NCBI GenBank assembly: GCA_020633655.1
Contig: JACKDF010000003.1
Coordinates: 504,634-568,633 of the forward strand
DNA: 64,000 nt
DNA from: Deferribacteres bacterium
Lineage (GTDB): Bacteria; Zhuqueibacterota; Zhuqueibacteria; Zhuqueibacterales; Geothermadaptataceae
Direction of reading: 5' to 3'
Below the pieces are notes generated by a model. It worked only from the letters and a program-made list of their open reading frames with translations. It was not told the origin of the DNA and searched no databases. The first letter of the stretch is position 1, and every line of letters starts with the position of its first letter. The position numbers were made by a program, and so were the translations under genes. Below are positions 38,428 through 47,275 of this stretch, piece by piece.

Positions 38428-39840
38428 TCACCATTTAAAGCCATCTAATACAAACCTGGAACCGTACGGAAAACGTCCCGGCCGACTGAGCATCGCGTTG
38501 GCTTCATCATCGTTTTTAAAACGCTCTTTTACGGGATCCCAGTGCAATTTTCTCGGCAGCTTCATGGCGATATGATTCACCAGACATGCCGAGCACGAAC
38601 GATGAGCAATTTCTGCATTCGCAATCGGTTGTTTGCGTGTTTTGATACTGTCGAGCCAGTTGCCGTGTTGTTCTTCGCTGTGGTACAAATGAATCTCGTT
38701 CTCTCCAATTGGTGATTCCAAAATTTTCGGATCGCTCGCCACCAGCGCTTCTAATGTTTCCTCCGGCGAACCGGGATCGGAAGCGGTGACTTTCTGCGCA
38801 CCCCGGGAGACGAATATCCAGCCATCGGTGCCGACAAATTTCACTCCATTGGGGTAATCGCCACTCAAATGCATGGTAACGCCGTTTTCATATTTTGCTG
38901 TTGCTTTAAATTTGCCGTGGACATTCCACAAACCATGTTTTGGAAATTCTGCTTCGGCCTCAACCTCGACAGGACCACTGTACTCCATATCCATGCCCCA
39001 GTGAGCCGTGTCGATATGGTGGGCTCCCCAGCCGGTTATCATGCCTGCGCCGAATTGTTCGCACCGGAGCCAGCCTGGCCGTGAGTAGCCATCTTGTGGG
39101 TGTACCCGTTTTTCGGTGTAATACACATTGGGAGTTGAACCGAGCCACATGTCATAATTCAGATTTGCCGGAATGGGCATTTCAAGTTCTTCTTCACCAC
39201 CGGGATCACCGGGCAAGCCGACATAGACTGTCTGAAGCTCACCGATCCGGCCGTTTCTCACCAATTCGCACGCCCGTTTAAATTGCGGCCAGGGATTGGC
39301 CGATCGCTGCTGGCTGCCAATCTGAAAAATGCGTCCGGTTCGGTGGACGATGTCACTCATTAACCGGCCTTCTTCGATGGTAAGGGAAGCTGGTTTTTGC
39401 AAATAGATATCTTTGCCCGCAAGTGCCGCTTCGATCGCGATTTGCGCATGCCAGTGATCGGGGGTGGAAATGATCACTGCGTCAATGCTTTTATCCTGAA
39501 GCATCTCCTGATAATTCGTATACGTTTTTACATCCACATAATTCTTCTTACCCCTTTTCTCAGCATACCAGTTCTCGACGAATTGTTTTCCCTCGCCCGC
39601 CCGCTTCGAATCTGGATCACAACAAGCGACGATGCGTGCCTCAGCGTAATTCAGGGTTTCCGGCATGTCATGCCCCCGGGCGATGCGGCCGCAGCCAATT
39701 TGCGCGATGGTTATCGTATCGCCTGGTTTGTTTTTGCCAAAAACGTAGGAGCTGACGATAGTTGGCGCCGCAAAAGCAACGGTTGTAGAGGATAGCGCTC
39801 GTTTAATAAATTTTCGCCGATTGATTGGTTGATGCTTCAT
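38428..39840 (-). CDS. Tat-exported Gfo/Idh/MocA-family oxidoreductase
   Basis: 470 residues, strong ribosome site AGGAGG before ATG 39840. The Tat signal is NRRKFIKRALSS, which fits export of a folded, cofactor-loaded enzyme. Rossmann motif IAQIGCGRIARGH (about 45-57), EKP-equivalent YLQKPASLT, and the later WGAHHIDTAHWGMDMEYSGPVEVE. Known exported relatives include glycosidases that use NAD in an oxidative mechanism (GH109 type) and sugar dehydrogenases. Which of these applies is not decided by sequence. Confidence 0.87.
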   Translation of the reverse strand: MKHQPINRRKFIKRALSSTTVAFAAPTIVSSYVFGKNKPGDTITIAQIGCGRIARGHDMPETLNYAEARIVACCDPDSKRAGEGKQFVENWYAEKRGKKNYVDVKTYTNYQEMLQDKSIDAVIISTPDHWHAQIAIEAALAGKDIYLQKPASLTIEEGRLMSDIVHRTGRIFQIGSQQRSANPWPQFKRACELVRNGRIGELQTVYVGLPGDPGGEEELEMPIPANLNYDMWLGSTPNVYYTEKRVHPQDGYSRPGWLRCEQFGAGMITGWGAHHIDTAHWGMDMEYSGPVEVEAEAEFPKHGLWNVHGKFKATAKYENGVTMHLSGDYPNGVKFVGTDGWIFVSRGAQKVTASDPGSPEETLEALVASDPKILESPIGENEIHLYHSEEQHGNWLDSIKTRKQPIANAEIAHRSCSACLVNHIAMKLPRKLHWDPVKERFKNDDEANAMLSRPGRFPYGSRFVLDGFKW

Positions 39841-39869
39841 GTTTGAATTCCTCCTTGTTTAATGTCTTC

Positions 39870-40124
39870 TCAAATCGTAGAACCAAAGCCATTGTATCTG
39901 GTATAAAATAATGCTCCATGCGGATAGTGCACTTTATAGTTTGGGAACTCATCATCTAAATGAAGTAAGGATATCTTATTGAGTTGATTTAACTCTTCTT
40001 TTCGATCTTTCACACAGCTTTTTTTGATGGCAGCATTCAATTTTTTCGTCTTGAATGATTGAATGAAATCCAATATTTCTGCCAAAGTTTCGCTCGGCAG
40101 TTTATTTGTTTCTGAGATAATCAT
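39870..40124 (-). CDS. Antitoxin-like small protein
   Basis: 84 residues. The start LPSETLAEILDFIQSFKTKKL resembles small antitoxins of the DUF2281-like kind, and NQLNKISLLHLDDEFPNYKVHYPHG resembles another common antitoxin C-terminus; the last 15 residues look like read-through. No toxin gene is next to it, so it may be an orphan or a remnant. It begins beside an attC-like palindrome. Confidence 0.5.
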   Translation of the reverse strand: MIISETNKLPSETLAEILDFIQSFKTKKLNAAIKKSCVKDRKEELNQLNKISLLHLDDEFPNYKVHYPHGALFYTRYNGFGSTI

Positions 40125-40145
40125 TTATTCTAACATTGTTTTGCT

Positions 40146-40276
40146 TATAACACCTGGCTGTGGGGCGAGCGGATTTCCACCACGGAAAGTCAACGAAGTC
40201 ACTGAACTTTGCACCACCACAAAACGGGAAACTTGCAAACGAGCGCAGTGAGTCCCACGCCAGCCAGATGTTAAAA
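40146..40276 (-). repeat. attC-like imperfect palindrome
   Basis: About 130 bp bounded by TATAACACCTGGCTGTGGG and CCCACGCCAGCCAGATGTTA, which pair with bulges. The AAC and GTT ends and the length are like integron attC sites. On the minus strand it follows the pentapeptide gene, where a cassette attC would be. Core bases deviate from RYYYAAC/GTTRRRY and there is no integrase in the window. Confidence 0.35.
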
Positions 40277-40330
40277 TTTAATTTCTTGTTTTCTACTAAA
40301 TTACCTTTGTTTAGAGCGCAATGCATGATA

Positions 40331-41731
40331 CTATCTACGGAATTTTCTTTTAACTGCTAGGCCAAGAAATACGGCCTGAAGATAAACTAAAATAAATCCA
40401 ATACTATTTATTAGATCTCCATTTAGCCAAGAATCTGGGTTAGTAACCGGGGAAAAAACTCTGTTGGGTTTCTCCTCTCTAAGTAGCACTTCTAAGACGT
40501 AGATCAATGTCTTTATAGAGTCTTTGGCAAAAGCATTTGTTTTTGTAAGATCAAATTTGAATTCATAATTTATAGCTTCATAGTATGCGTTTAATGAGTT
40601 TGGCCTTAGTCCAAGGAACATGTGACTTATAACCCAAATAGCAAGTAAAATACAAAGAGTACTAACTGCTCTATTAATTTTTTCTCCATATCCTGAACTT
40701 GCCCAATAAATAGTAGTTAAAGTTGGCAAAAATCGGAAAAATCCAGCAGCCTTTCGTTGGCATTCCATTTCTCCATAATGGAAATCACCTGCCATTGCAA
40801 AATTGCGATTCTCTTCAAAATTCATTTTTAAAGATTGGTATTGTTCTTTTACCATACCCAGGTTTTCTTGCAATGACTTTCCATTGGAATAATTAACAAA
40901 TTCATTAATCAAGCAGTTTCTTTTTGCCGAAGGCCATTTAGGCTTATGCCATTTTACATCATCAAATTTCACATATGTTAAATCACTTCTTATAAATGAA
41001 ACTTTTGACATGTCATTGTATTCAAATTCAGTATTACGATTATTCGTGAATCCATTATAATAAAAGGATATAAGGCTTGATTTATTAGGGGTTTTAATAT
41101 TTCTGAAAGAAGTGTAGTTACTAAAACTGCAACGATTAAATTCTCCACGTTTTTTAAATACAGCATTATGAAAACTCGTTCCATTAAATGTTATATTCTG
41201 AAAAACTGTGAGATTATGAAAGATACACTCGCCAAACTCAGCAAACTTTAAAAACTTAACTCTTGTCAAGTTAACTGTCTGTTTGAAGTCACAATGCTTA
41301 AAATTAACTCCCTTTTCAAATGTAACACGAGTCATTGAAACATCAGAATAGAATACTGAGTTTGAGATCAACACTTTTTTTCTAAAAATTTGGTCTTTCA
41401 ATATAAAATTGTCTGAAAAATTAATGCCTTCTAAATGGATAATATTGGCCATAGCATCATTCTCTTGACTTGTAATCAGATTGCTGAATTCACTTTTAAA
41501 TAAATCATTGTTTTTTCTATTCATTGGTGAGTGCAGAATACACAAATTTTGTTCAGAGATAGCGTTATTCGGACATCGCCAATTGTGCAGACCATTTACG
41601 AAAGAACACCTATTTCTGTAAATTTGATGCTCAAATTTGGACTTGTATTCTGAAAGCGTAATTTTATGAGTTTTTAAATGACTAGCTGTCAATTTCTTAA
41701 ATACTTGTTTACAAATATTGCATGTAATCAA
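40331..41731 (-). CDS. Zinc-finger, pentapeptide-repeat and membrane-domain fusion protein
   Basis: 466 residues, starting at a TTG (41731) that has AGGA 7 bp upstream. The N-terminus CNICKQVFKKLTASHLKTHKITLSEYKSKF looks like a Ros/MucR-type zinc finger (two Cys, two His). A second Cys cluster lies at about 42-65. Pentapeptide-type repeats occupy roughly 95-265 (FEKGVNFKHCDFKQTVNLTRVKF). The C-terminus has two hydrophobic segments, about 358-375 and 440-460. The codon usage is AT-rich relative to neighbours. No function known; membrane-anchored pentapeptide proteins are often stress or defence accessories. Confidence 0.75.
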   Translation of the reverse strand: MITCNICKQVFKKLTASHLKTHKITLSEYKSKFEHQIYRNRCSFVNGLHNWRCPNNAISEQNLCILHSPMNRKNNDLFKSEFSNLITSQENDAMANIIHLEGINFSDNFILKDQIFRKKVLISNSVFYSDVSMTRVTFEKGVNFKHCDFKQTVNLTRVKFLKFAEFGECIFHNLTVFQNITFNGTSFHNAVFKKRGEFNRCSFSNYTSFRNIKTPNKSSLISFYYNGFTNNRNTEFEYNDMSKVSFIRSDLTYVKFDDVKWHKPKWPSAKRNCLINEFVNYSNGKSLQENLGMVKEQYQSLKMNFEENRNFAMAGDFHYGEMECQRKAAGFFRFLPTLTTIYWASSGYGEKINRAVSTLCILLAIWVISHMFLGLRPNSLNAYYEAINYEFKFDLTKTNAFAKDSIKTLIYVLEVLLREEKPNRVFSPVTNPDSWLNGDLINSIGFILVYLQAVFLGLAVKRKFRR

Positions 41732-41999
41732 AACAGATTCCTGTATCAGAAAGTGATATTGAATTTTCTCTTAAAAGTGAAAATGAGATTGCTATTGTTG
41801 GTGCCGAAAATTTTGACGGCTATGTATAAGCAGCGGCGACAAAATAGAAAAAAACCTAAAATCATGCAGGCGTATAGCCGTCTGCTTAATACAATGGTTA
41901 AACGTTTTGAACTGTTTATAAACAAGGATACTCATTTTATGTTTAATAATACTATAAAAAAGATAAGATGTAAATACTATGCTTCTATGTATTATCATA
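41732..41999. other. Gap with palindrome GACGGCTAT/ATAGCCGTC
   Basis: AT-rich, no gene seen. GACGGCTATGTATAAGCAG near 41815 faces ATAGCCGTCTGCTTA near 41873, a folded structure of unknown role. Confidence 0.4.
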
Positions 42000-42575
42000 C
42001 TAAACCACTATGCACTTGAAGTGCATAGGTTTGAGAAGGACTGAAAGTCCATTATTCAAGCATAAAATTGTCGTCATCATTCGAAGATGTTTTATGGTGT
42101 TTTAAGTATTCCTGAACTACCTTTTCTGTTATGTTACCTGTACTCCAAGCACCATAACCTATGGCCCAAAAGTGTTTTCCCCAATACCGTTTGCGCAATT
42201 CTGTATATTCTCGCTGTAGTATTCTGGAGCTGCGACCTTTGAGCCGTTTGACTATTTCACTCACTGATTTCGAGGGGGGATATTCAATATGCATATGAAC
42301 ATGATCTTTGCTTACTACACCACTCAATATCCGAATATCCTCTGCATCACATATTTGAATGAGAAGGCTACGACAACGCTTTTGTATATCACCTGTCAAT
42401 ACTTGATAACGATATTTTGTTACCCAAACTAGATGCACCGTTAAACGAGTTACGGTATGACCGCCATAACGATAATTGCCCATCTCTTTCTCCTGATTAA
42501 TATTCAAAAGAATATAGAGACTAAACTTATGGCGGACAACTGAAAGTCTTGCGCTGAAAGCGCATAGTTTTTAAC
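42000..42575 (-). mobile_element. IS200/IS605-family insertion sequence
   Basis: The transposase gene is framed by small hairpins typical of IS200 ends: CTATGCAC..GTGCATAG (42008-42028) and GGACT-GAA-AGTCC (42038-42050) on one side, and GCGCT-GAA-AGCGC (42551-42563) on the other. Such elements lack terminal inverted repeats and target duplications. Exact ends are estimated. Confidence 0.75.
42052..42483 (-). CDS. tnpA: IS200 transposase TnpA
   Basis: 143 residues from ATG 42483 with AGGAGAAAG upstream; an earlier in-frame start at 42507 would precede the ribosome site. The HUH motif is HVHMHIEYPP, and the nucleophile Tyr is expected in VVQEYLKHH. Other family landmarks are LTVHLVWVTKYR and RYWGKHFWAIGYGAWSTG. 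Complete length. No TnpB accompanies it. Confidence 0.93.
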   Translation of the reverse strand: MGNYRYGGHTVTRLTVHLVWVTKYRYQVLTGDIQKRCRSLLIQICDAEDIRILSGVVSKDHVHMHIEYPPSKSVSEIVKRLKGRSSRILQREYTELRKRYWGKHFWAIGYGAWSTGNITEKVVQEYLKHHKTSSNDDDNFMLE

Positions 42576-42606
42576 TAGCGTGTTGGAACAATAAACATAT
42601 TAAGGC

Positions 42607-43017
42607 TCATTCTGATGCTTGGGAACGTTTCATTTCTTCTAAGAAATAATTACCTAATGTATCATGTATTTTTCTTATTTTATGTACGGAATTATTATCT
42701 TTCATAATGGAAAACAATTTATGAGTATAATATTTATCTTGAACATGAAAAACAGCATTTCTAAACAATCGGAGAGATTCATAAATAGAATTTACATCTT
42801 GTTCAATTGTTTTGGGGATAGAATTGTTATCTTTTAAATATCCACAAACAGCAAATAATAATCCATACCAAAGCATCATGTATGTTCCTGGAACACTCAC
42901 AAATATATTTTTAAGATCGTTTTTATCAAATAAGTGTTTATGCTTTTCAAATTGTTCAAACATCAGATTTGCATGTATCCATGTTCTATGTGCTGATAAT
43001 ATTTTAAGTGGTTCCAT
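42607..43017 (-). CDS. Hypothetical protein with HEPN-like motif
   Basis: 136 residues, mostly helical. The segment ESLRLFRNAVFH holds Arg86-Asn87 and His91, fitting the R-X4-H signature (often RNxxxH) of HEPN RNases. A partner antitoxin (for example a nucleotidyltransferase) is not adjacent. It lies between IS200 and gnd in an AT-rich accessory stretch. I do not recognise a named family. Confidence 0.55.
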   Translation of the reverse strand: MEPLKILSAHRTWIHANLMFEQFEKHKHLFDKNDLKNIFVSVPGTYMMLWYGLLFAVCGYLKDNNSIPKTIEQDVNSIYESLRLFRNAVFHVQDKYYTHKLFSIMKDNNSVHKIRKIHDTLGNYFLEEMKRSQASE

Positions 43018-43232
43018 TTTGGATAATTTTATTATACGTTTAACATATTATTCAATGGTTAATTTCTATCAAAAAAAGATTCCATTATTAGGAACAAGTT
43101 CCCATATTTGGCAATCATTTCCAATTATGGGAACTTTTCGGTGTCCATTTATGGATAATTTTAAGTTAATGCTTATATCAGTATTTCCGTTAGTGGTTAC
43201 CTTTAAGTGATTTATAGATGAAAGACAATCCC

Positions 43233-43261
43233 CCTTGCGAAGGTTGCGAACCTTCGCAAGG
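43233..43261 (-). terminator. Perfect 13-bp hairpin after gnd
   Basis: CCTTGCGAAGGTT, GCG loop, AACCTTCGCAAGG. It begins 10 bp past the gnd stop, as expected for a terminator of the uronate operon, though there is no strong U-run after it on the minus strand. Confidence 0.55.
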
Positions 43262-43270
43262 CTCATAAAA

Positions 43271-44725
43271 TCAAGCATTATACGTACTGGAGACTGTATC
43301 CCCGCCTCGGCCTGTCCAGTTGGTGTGGAAGAATTCACCGCGTGGTTTATCGATACGCTCATAAGTGTGGGCGCCGAAGTAATCGCGTTGCGCTTGCAAC
43401 AGGTTTGCCGGCAGAACGGCGCTGCGGTAGCCATCGTAATAAGCCAAAGCACTGCTGAATGCCGGTACCGGAATACCCATTTTCACCGCTTCGGCAACCA
43501 CTTCGCGCCAGGCGTCTTGCGTGGTATCGATGACGTTTTTAAAATAGTCGTCGAGCAGCAGATTTTCCAGGTCGTGGTTTTTATCGAAGGCTTCTTTGAT
43601 TTTACCAAGGAATTGTGCGCGGATAATACAGCCTTCGCGCCACATCAGGGCAATATCGCCAAATTTCAAATCCCAGCCATATTCTTTGCCCGCCATTTTC
43701 ATCAGCTGATAGCCTTGTGCATAAGAGCAGATTTTAGAAGCATACAGCGCTTTGCGAATCTTTTCTATAAACGCCACTTTATCGCCTGCAAATTTTGGTG
43801 TTGGTCCATTCAATTTTTTAGACGCTGAAACACGCTCTTCCTTTATAGCACTCATAGCCCGGGAAAATACGGCTTCGGCAACCGTCGGTGCTGGCACGCC
43901 AACATCAAGAGCAGCCTGACTTGTCCACTTGCCCGTGCCTTTTTGGCCTGCAGTATCGAGAATCATATCAACCATTGGTTTGCCCGTGTCCTCATCCGTA
44001 TGACCTAATATTTCATGGGTAATCTGGATGAGATAGCTGTCCAGCTCGCCCTTGTTCCATTCGGCAAAAACCGGCTCCATTTCCGCAGGCGTCATACCCA
44101 GAGCTAATTTCAGGATGGAGTACGCTTCACAGATCATTTGCATGTCACCGTATTCGATACCGTTGTGCACCATTTTGACAAAGTGGCCGGCGCCGTCGTT
44201 CCCGACCCATTCACAGCACGGTGAACCGTCAGCGACTTTTGCGGAGACAGCCTGAAAAATTTCTTTCACTTCCGGCCAGGATTTTGCCGAACCGCCGGGC
44301 ATGATGGACGGCCCCCACAGCGCACCTTCTTCACCACCGGAAACACCAGTTCCGATGTAAAGCAAGCCTTTGCTTTCCACATATTTTGTGCGGCGAATGG
44401 TATCTGGGAAATGGCTGTTGCCGCCGTCGATGATGATGTCACCGGGGTCGAGATGGGGCGCTACGTGATCAATGAAATCGTCTACAGCCTGTCCGGCTTT
44501 AACAAGCAGCATAACTTTGCGTGGTGATTTCAGGCTGGCGACGAATTCCTCGATGCTCATGCATCCTTTGATATTTTTGCCTTTTGCACGCCCGTTGACG
44601 AAATTTTCAACTTTGCTGGTTGTGCGGTTGAAAACAGCGACGGAGTATCCATTGCGTTCGATATTCAAGACCAGGTTTTCACCCATAACGGCCAGGCCAA
44701 TCAGCCCAAATTCACATTTGTCCAC
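43271..44725 (-). CDS. gnd: 6-phosphogluconate dehydrogenase, decarboxylating (NADP-type)
   Basis: 484 residues starting at GTG 44725 with AAGGAG upstream. Rossmann GLIGLAVMGENLVLNIERNGY, then the NADP 2'-phosphate-binding Asn33-Arg34-Thr35. Substrate-site motifs IGTGVSGGEEGALWGPSIMPGG, catalytic Lys in GAGHFVKMVHNGIEYGDMQ, and GTGKWTSQAALDVGVP. Converts 6-phosphogluconate to ribulose-5-phosphate and CO2. It is the last gene of the uxaC operon and a paralogue of the preceding gene, from which it differs in the coenzyme loop. Confidence 0.93.
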   Translation of the reverse strand: MDKCEFGLIGLAVMGENLVLNIERNGYSVAVFNRTTSKVENFVNGRAKGKNIKGCMSIEEFVASLKSPRKVMLLVKAGQAVDDFIDHVAPHLDPGDIIIDGGNSHFPDTIRRTKYVESKGLLYIGTGVSGGEEGALWGPSIMPGGSAKSWPEVKEIFQAVSAKVADGSPCCEWVGNDGAGHFVKMVHNGIEYGDMQMICEAYSILKLALGMTPAEMEPVFAEWNKGELDSYLIQITHEILGHTDEDTGKPMVDMILDTAGQKGTGKWTSQAALDVGVPAPTVAEAVFSRAMSAIKEERVSASKKLNGPTPKFAGDKVAFIEKIRKALYASKICSYAQGYQLMKMAGKEYGWDLKFGDIALMWREGCIIRAQFLGKIKEAFDKNHDLENLLLDDYFKNVIDTTQDAWREVVAEAVKMGIPVPAFSSALAYYDGYRSAVLPANLLQAQRDYFGAHTYERIDKPRGEFFHTNWTGRGGDTVSSTYNA

Positions 44726-44804
44726 TTGTTGACTCCTTGAGTTTGCATTTATTTAAACTTAGTTTTCCTTAAATTCAGGGACTACAAGAAAAACTAAGTT
44801 AAGT

Positions 44805-44890
44805 GTCATTCCGGCATGCTTTTAGCCGGAATCTATGGTTTATGTTCGCACGAAAACACTGGATTCCCGCCAGAAGCATGCGGGAATGAC
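44805..44890. repeat. REP-like palindrome (GTCATTCC family), copy 5
   Basis: The best-preserved unit: GTCATTCCGGCATGCTTTTAGCCGGAATC at the left and GGATTCCCGCCAGAAGCATGCGGGAATGAC at the right. It sits between the two gnd genes. Confidence 0.75.
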
Positions 44891-44914
44891 AGGACTTTTT
44901 TATTTCATCTGAAA

Positions 44915-46330
44915 TCATTTCCACTCAACATGAAAAAACTGTCCACGCGGTTTATCAACACGTTCAAAAGTGTGGGCACCGAAATAATCCCGCTGTGCTT
45001 GCACCAGACGTGTTGGTAGCAAAGCTGCACGGTAACTATCGTAATAAGAAAGCGCACTGCTAAAGCCCGGGATCGGCAGGCCACTTTCCACTCCCATGGC
45101 GACAACACTGCGCCAACCTGTCTGGTACTTGTGGATGGCATCACGGAAATACGGTGTTAAAAGCAGGTTGGTCAGATTCGGATTTTCCACATACGCGTCT
45201 TTGATATCTGTTAAAAACTGCGCACGAATGATGCAGCCAGCCCGCCATAATTGGGCTATGTTGGCGAAATTTAAATCCCATTTGTGGATTTCGTTTGCCC
45301 GCTTCATCAGTTGAAACCCTTGTGCATAGGAGCACAATTTAGAAACGAACAAGGCCTGGCGAATCTTCTCGATCACTTCTTCTTTATTGCCATACATGCT
45401 GTATTTTGGCCCTTCAAGCACTGCGGACGCTGCCATGCGCTCCTCCTTGAAACTGGAGGCAACACGCGCAAAAACTGCTTTCGCGATCGTCTGTGCGGGT
45501 ACACCAAGATCGAGAGCAACCTGACTGGTCCATTTGCCGGTGCCTTTCTGTCCGACGGTGTCAAGAATCATGTGAATCATCGGTTTGCCAGTTTCGTCAT
45601 CTTTTTTACGCAGGATGTCGGCGGTAATTTCGATGAGATAGCTGTGCAGCTCGCCTTTATTCCACTCCTCAAAAACGTCCGCCATCTCCTCAGGGGACAA
45701 ACCGAGCAACTGCTCCATAAGGAAATAAGCTTCAGAAATCATCTGCATATCACCGTATTCGATGCCGTTGTGTACCATTTTTACAAAGTGCCCGGCGCCG
45801 CCTTTGCCAACCCAGTCGCAGCACGGTTCATTGTCGGGCGTTTTTGCAGCAATAGTCTGCAAAATTGGTTTCACCAGCGGCCATGCTTCCGGGTCGCCAC
45901 CCGGCATAATTGAGGGCCCCCAGAGAGCGCCTTCCTCCCCGCCACTCACACCAGTACCGATAAACAGGATGCCTGCCTTATGCAATTCTTCAAAACGGCG
46001 TTCTGTGTCGGGGAAATAGCTATTACCACCGTCGATGAGCAAATCGCCTTTATCGAGATGCGGTTTCAGGTCATGAATCACGGCATCCACCGGCTCACCG
46101 GCCGGCACCATAACCAAGATGCGGCGTGGGGATTCGAGTTTTGCAAGAAAATCTTGTAATTCTGCCGCCACTTCCATTTTTTTACCGCTGAACTTTGCAG
46201 TGGCTTTTGCTTGCATTGCTTTATCAAGATCGAATCCAACTACACTGAATCCGTTGCGTTCTATATTTAAGGCGAGATTCTGGCCCATTACACCGAGGCC
46301 GATGACACCGAAGTTGTATTGCGAACTCAT
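44915..46330 (-). CDS. gnd: Second 6-phosphogluconate dehydrogenase, probably NAD-preferring
   Basis: 471 residues, AAAGGAAAT before ATG 46330. Same fold and active site as the paralogue (GTGVSGGEEGALWGPSIMPGG, GAGHFVKMVHNGIEYGDMQ, GTGKWTSQVALDLGVP). In the nucleotide loop it has Asp34-Leu35-Asp36 in place of Asn-Arg-Thr, and acidic residues here generally exclude the 2'-phosphate of NADP. Thus NAD may be the cofactor. It follows uxuB by 96 bp. Carries GLGVMGQ where the paralogue has GLAVMGE. Confidence 0.9.
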   Translation of the reverse strand: MSSQYNFGVIGLGVMGQNLALNIERNGFSVVGFDLDKAMQAKATAKFSGKKMEVAAELQDFLAKLESPRRILVMVPAGEPVDAVIHDLKPHLDKGDLLIDGGNSYFPDTERRFEELHKAGILFIGTGVSGGEEGALWGPSIMPGGDPEAWPLVKPILQTIAAKTPDNEPCCDWVGKGGAGHFVKMVHNGIEYGDMQMISEAYFLMEQLLGLSPEEMADVFEEWNKGELHSYLIEITADILRKKDDETGKPMIHMILDTVGQKGTGKWTSQVALDLGVPAQTIAKAVFARVASSFKEERMAASAVLEGPKYSMYGNKEEVIEKIRQALFVSKLCSYAQGFQLMKRANEIHKWDLNFANIAQLWRAGCIIRAQFLTDIKDAYVENPNLTNLLLTPYFRDAIHKYQTGWRSVVAMGVESGLPIPGFSSALSYYDSYRAALLPTRLVQAQRDYFGAHTFERVDKPRGQFFHVEWK

Positions 46331-46426
46331 TTATTTCCTTTCAATCAAAACAATATTCAATAATCAACACTCAATAATCAATTTTCAAATAAATCCAGAG
46401 ATCCGATAATCCGGCACTCCTGATTC

Positions 46427-47260
46427 TTACACACCACTGAATGCGGAGAATCCACCATCGATGGGAATGATGGTGCCAGTGACAAAATTTGCGGCGGGGG
46501 ACAGAAGCCACAGGGTTGGGCCGAGCAGGTCTTCAGGATTACCAAAGCGGGCCATCGGAGTGTGATCGATAATGGCTTTGCCGCGGGCTGTTAATTCACC
46601 GGTTTTCTCGTCTGTCAACAGGAAGCGATTCTGGTTGGTGAGAAAAAATCCCGGCGCGATAGCATTGACACGAATATTCGGACTGTATTCCTGCGCCAGA
46701 TGTACAGCCAGCCACTGGGTGAAATTGCTTACGGCTGCTTTTCCGGCAGAATAGGCTGGAATCCGGGTCAAGGGACGGAAGGCATTCATGGAAGAAATAT
46801 TGAGAATGTTTCCTGCGCCGTTATCTGCAAAATGTCTGGCAAAAATCTGGCTTGGAATGACTGTACCCAAAAGGTTCAGGTCCATCACAAATTTAAATGC
46901 CTCTAACGGAATATCAAAAAATGGTTTGTCCGGTGCTGTCGTCGATTTCGGGTGATTGCCACCAGCGCCGTTGATTAGTGCGTCTACTTTGCCGAATTTC
47001 GCGATGATTTCAGCCAAAGCCTTGCTCATGCTTTCCGGTTCAAGCACATTTCCTGAAGCGGTCAGGATTCGGGATTCTTCCAAACCTTTATTGAAAAACT
47101 GGGCATCAGCCTGAGCTTTGTCCAGATCGAGAACAGCCACATTGGCGCCAGTATCCAAAAGCGCTTTCGCAATACCACTTCCCAAAACGCCAGCACCACC
47201 TGTAACTGCGATGGTCTGACCGGTAAAATCAATCATTTTATTTAATTCATTATTTGACAT
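46427..47260 (-). CDS. uxuB: SDR-family D-mannonate oxidoreductase (fructuronate reductase)
   Basis: 277 residues, GAGGAC before ATG 47260. SDR motifs: VTGGAGVLGSGIAKALL (about 19-35), NGAGGNHPKSTT, ISSMNAFRPLTRIPAYSAGKAAV with catalytic Ser/Tyr/Lys, and PGFFLTNQNRFLL. SDR-type mannonate oxidoreductases of Gram-positives have the same NGAGGN signature. Reduces fructuronate to mannonate after UxaC. Mannonate dehydratase (UxuA) is not in the window. Confidence 0.85.
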   Translation of the reverse strand: MSNNELNKMIDFTGQTIAVTGGAGVLGSGIAKALLDTGANVAVLDLDKAQADAQFFNKGLEESRILTASGNVLEPESMSKALAEIIAKFGKVDALINGAGGNHPKSTTAPDKPFFDIPLEAFKFVMDLNLLGTVIPSQIFARHFADNGAGNILNISSMNAFRPLTRIPAYSAGKAAVSNFTQWLAVHLAQEYSPNIRVNAIAPGFFLTNQNRFLLTDEKTGELTARGKAIIDHTPMARFGNPEDLLGPTLWLLSPAANFVTGTIIPIDGGFSAFSGV

Positions 47261-47275
47261 GTTGTCCTCAAATAT

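Noticed and set aside
41815..41887. Second attC site upstream of the pentapeptide gene
   Set aside because: The palindrome lacks AAC/GTT core ends; recorded only as a palindrome.
42812..43210. 132-codon plus-strand frame opposite the HEPN-like gene
   Set aside because: Mirror frame of a better supported minus-strand gene, with no ribosome site.
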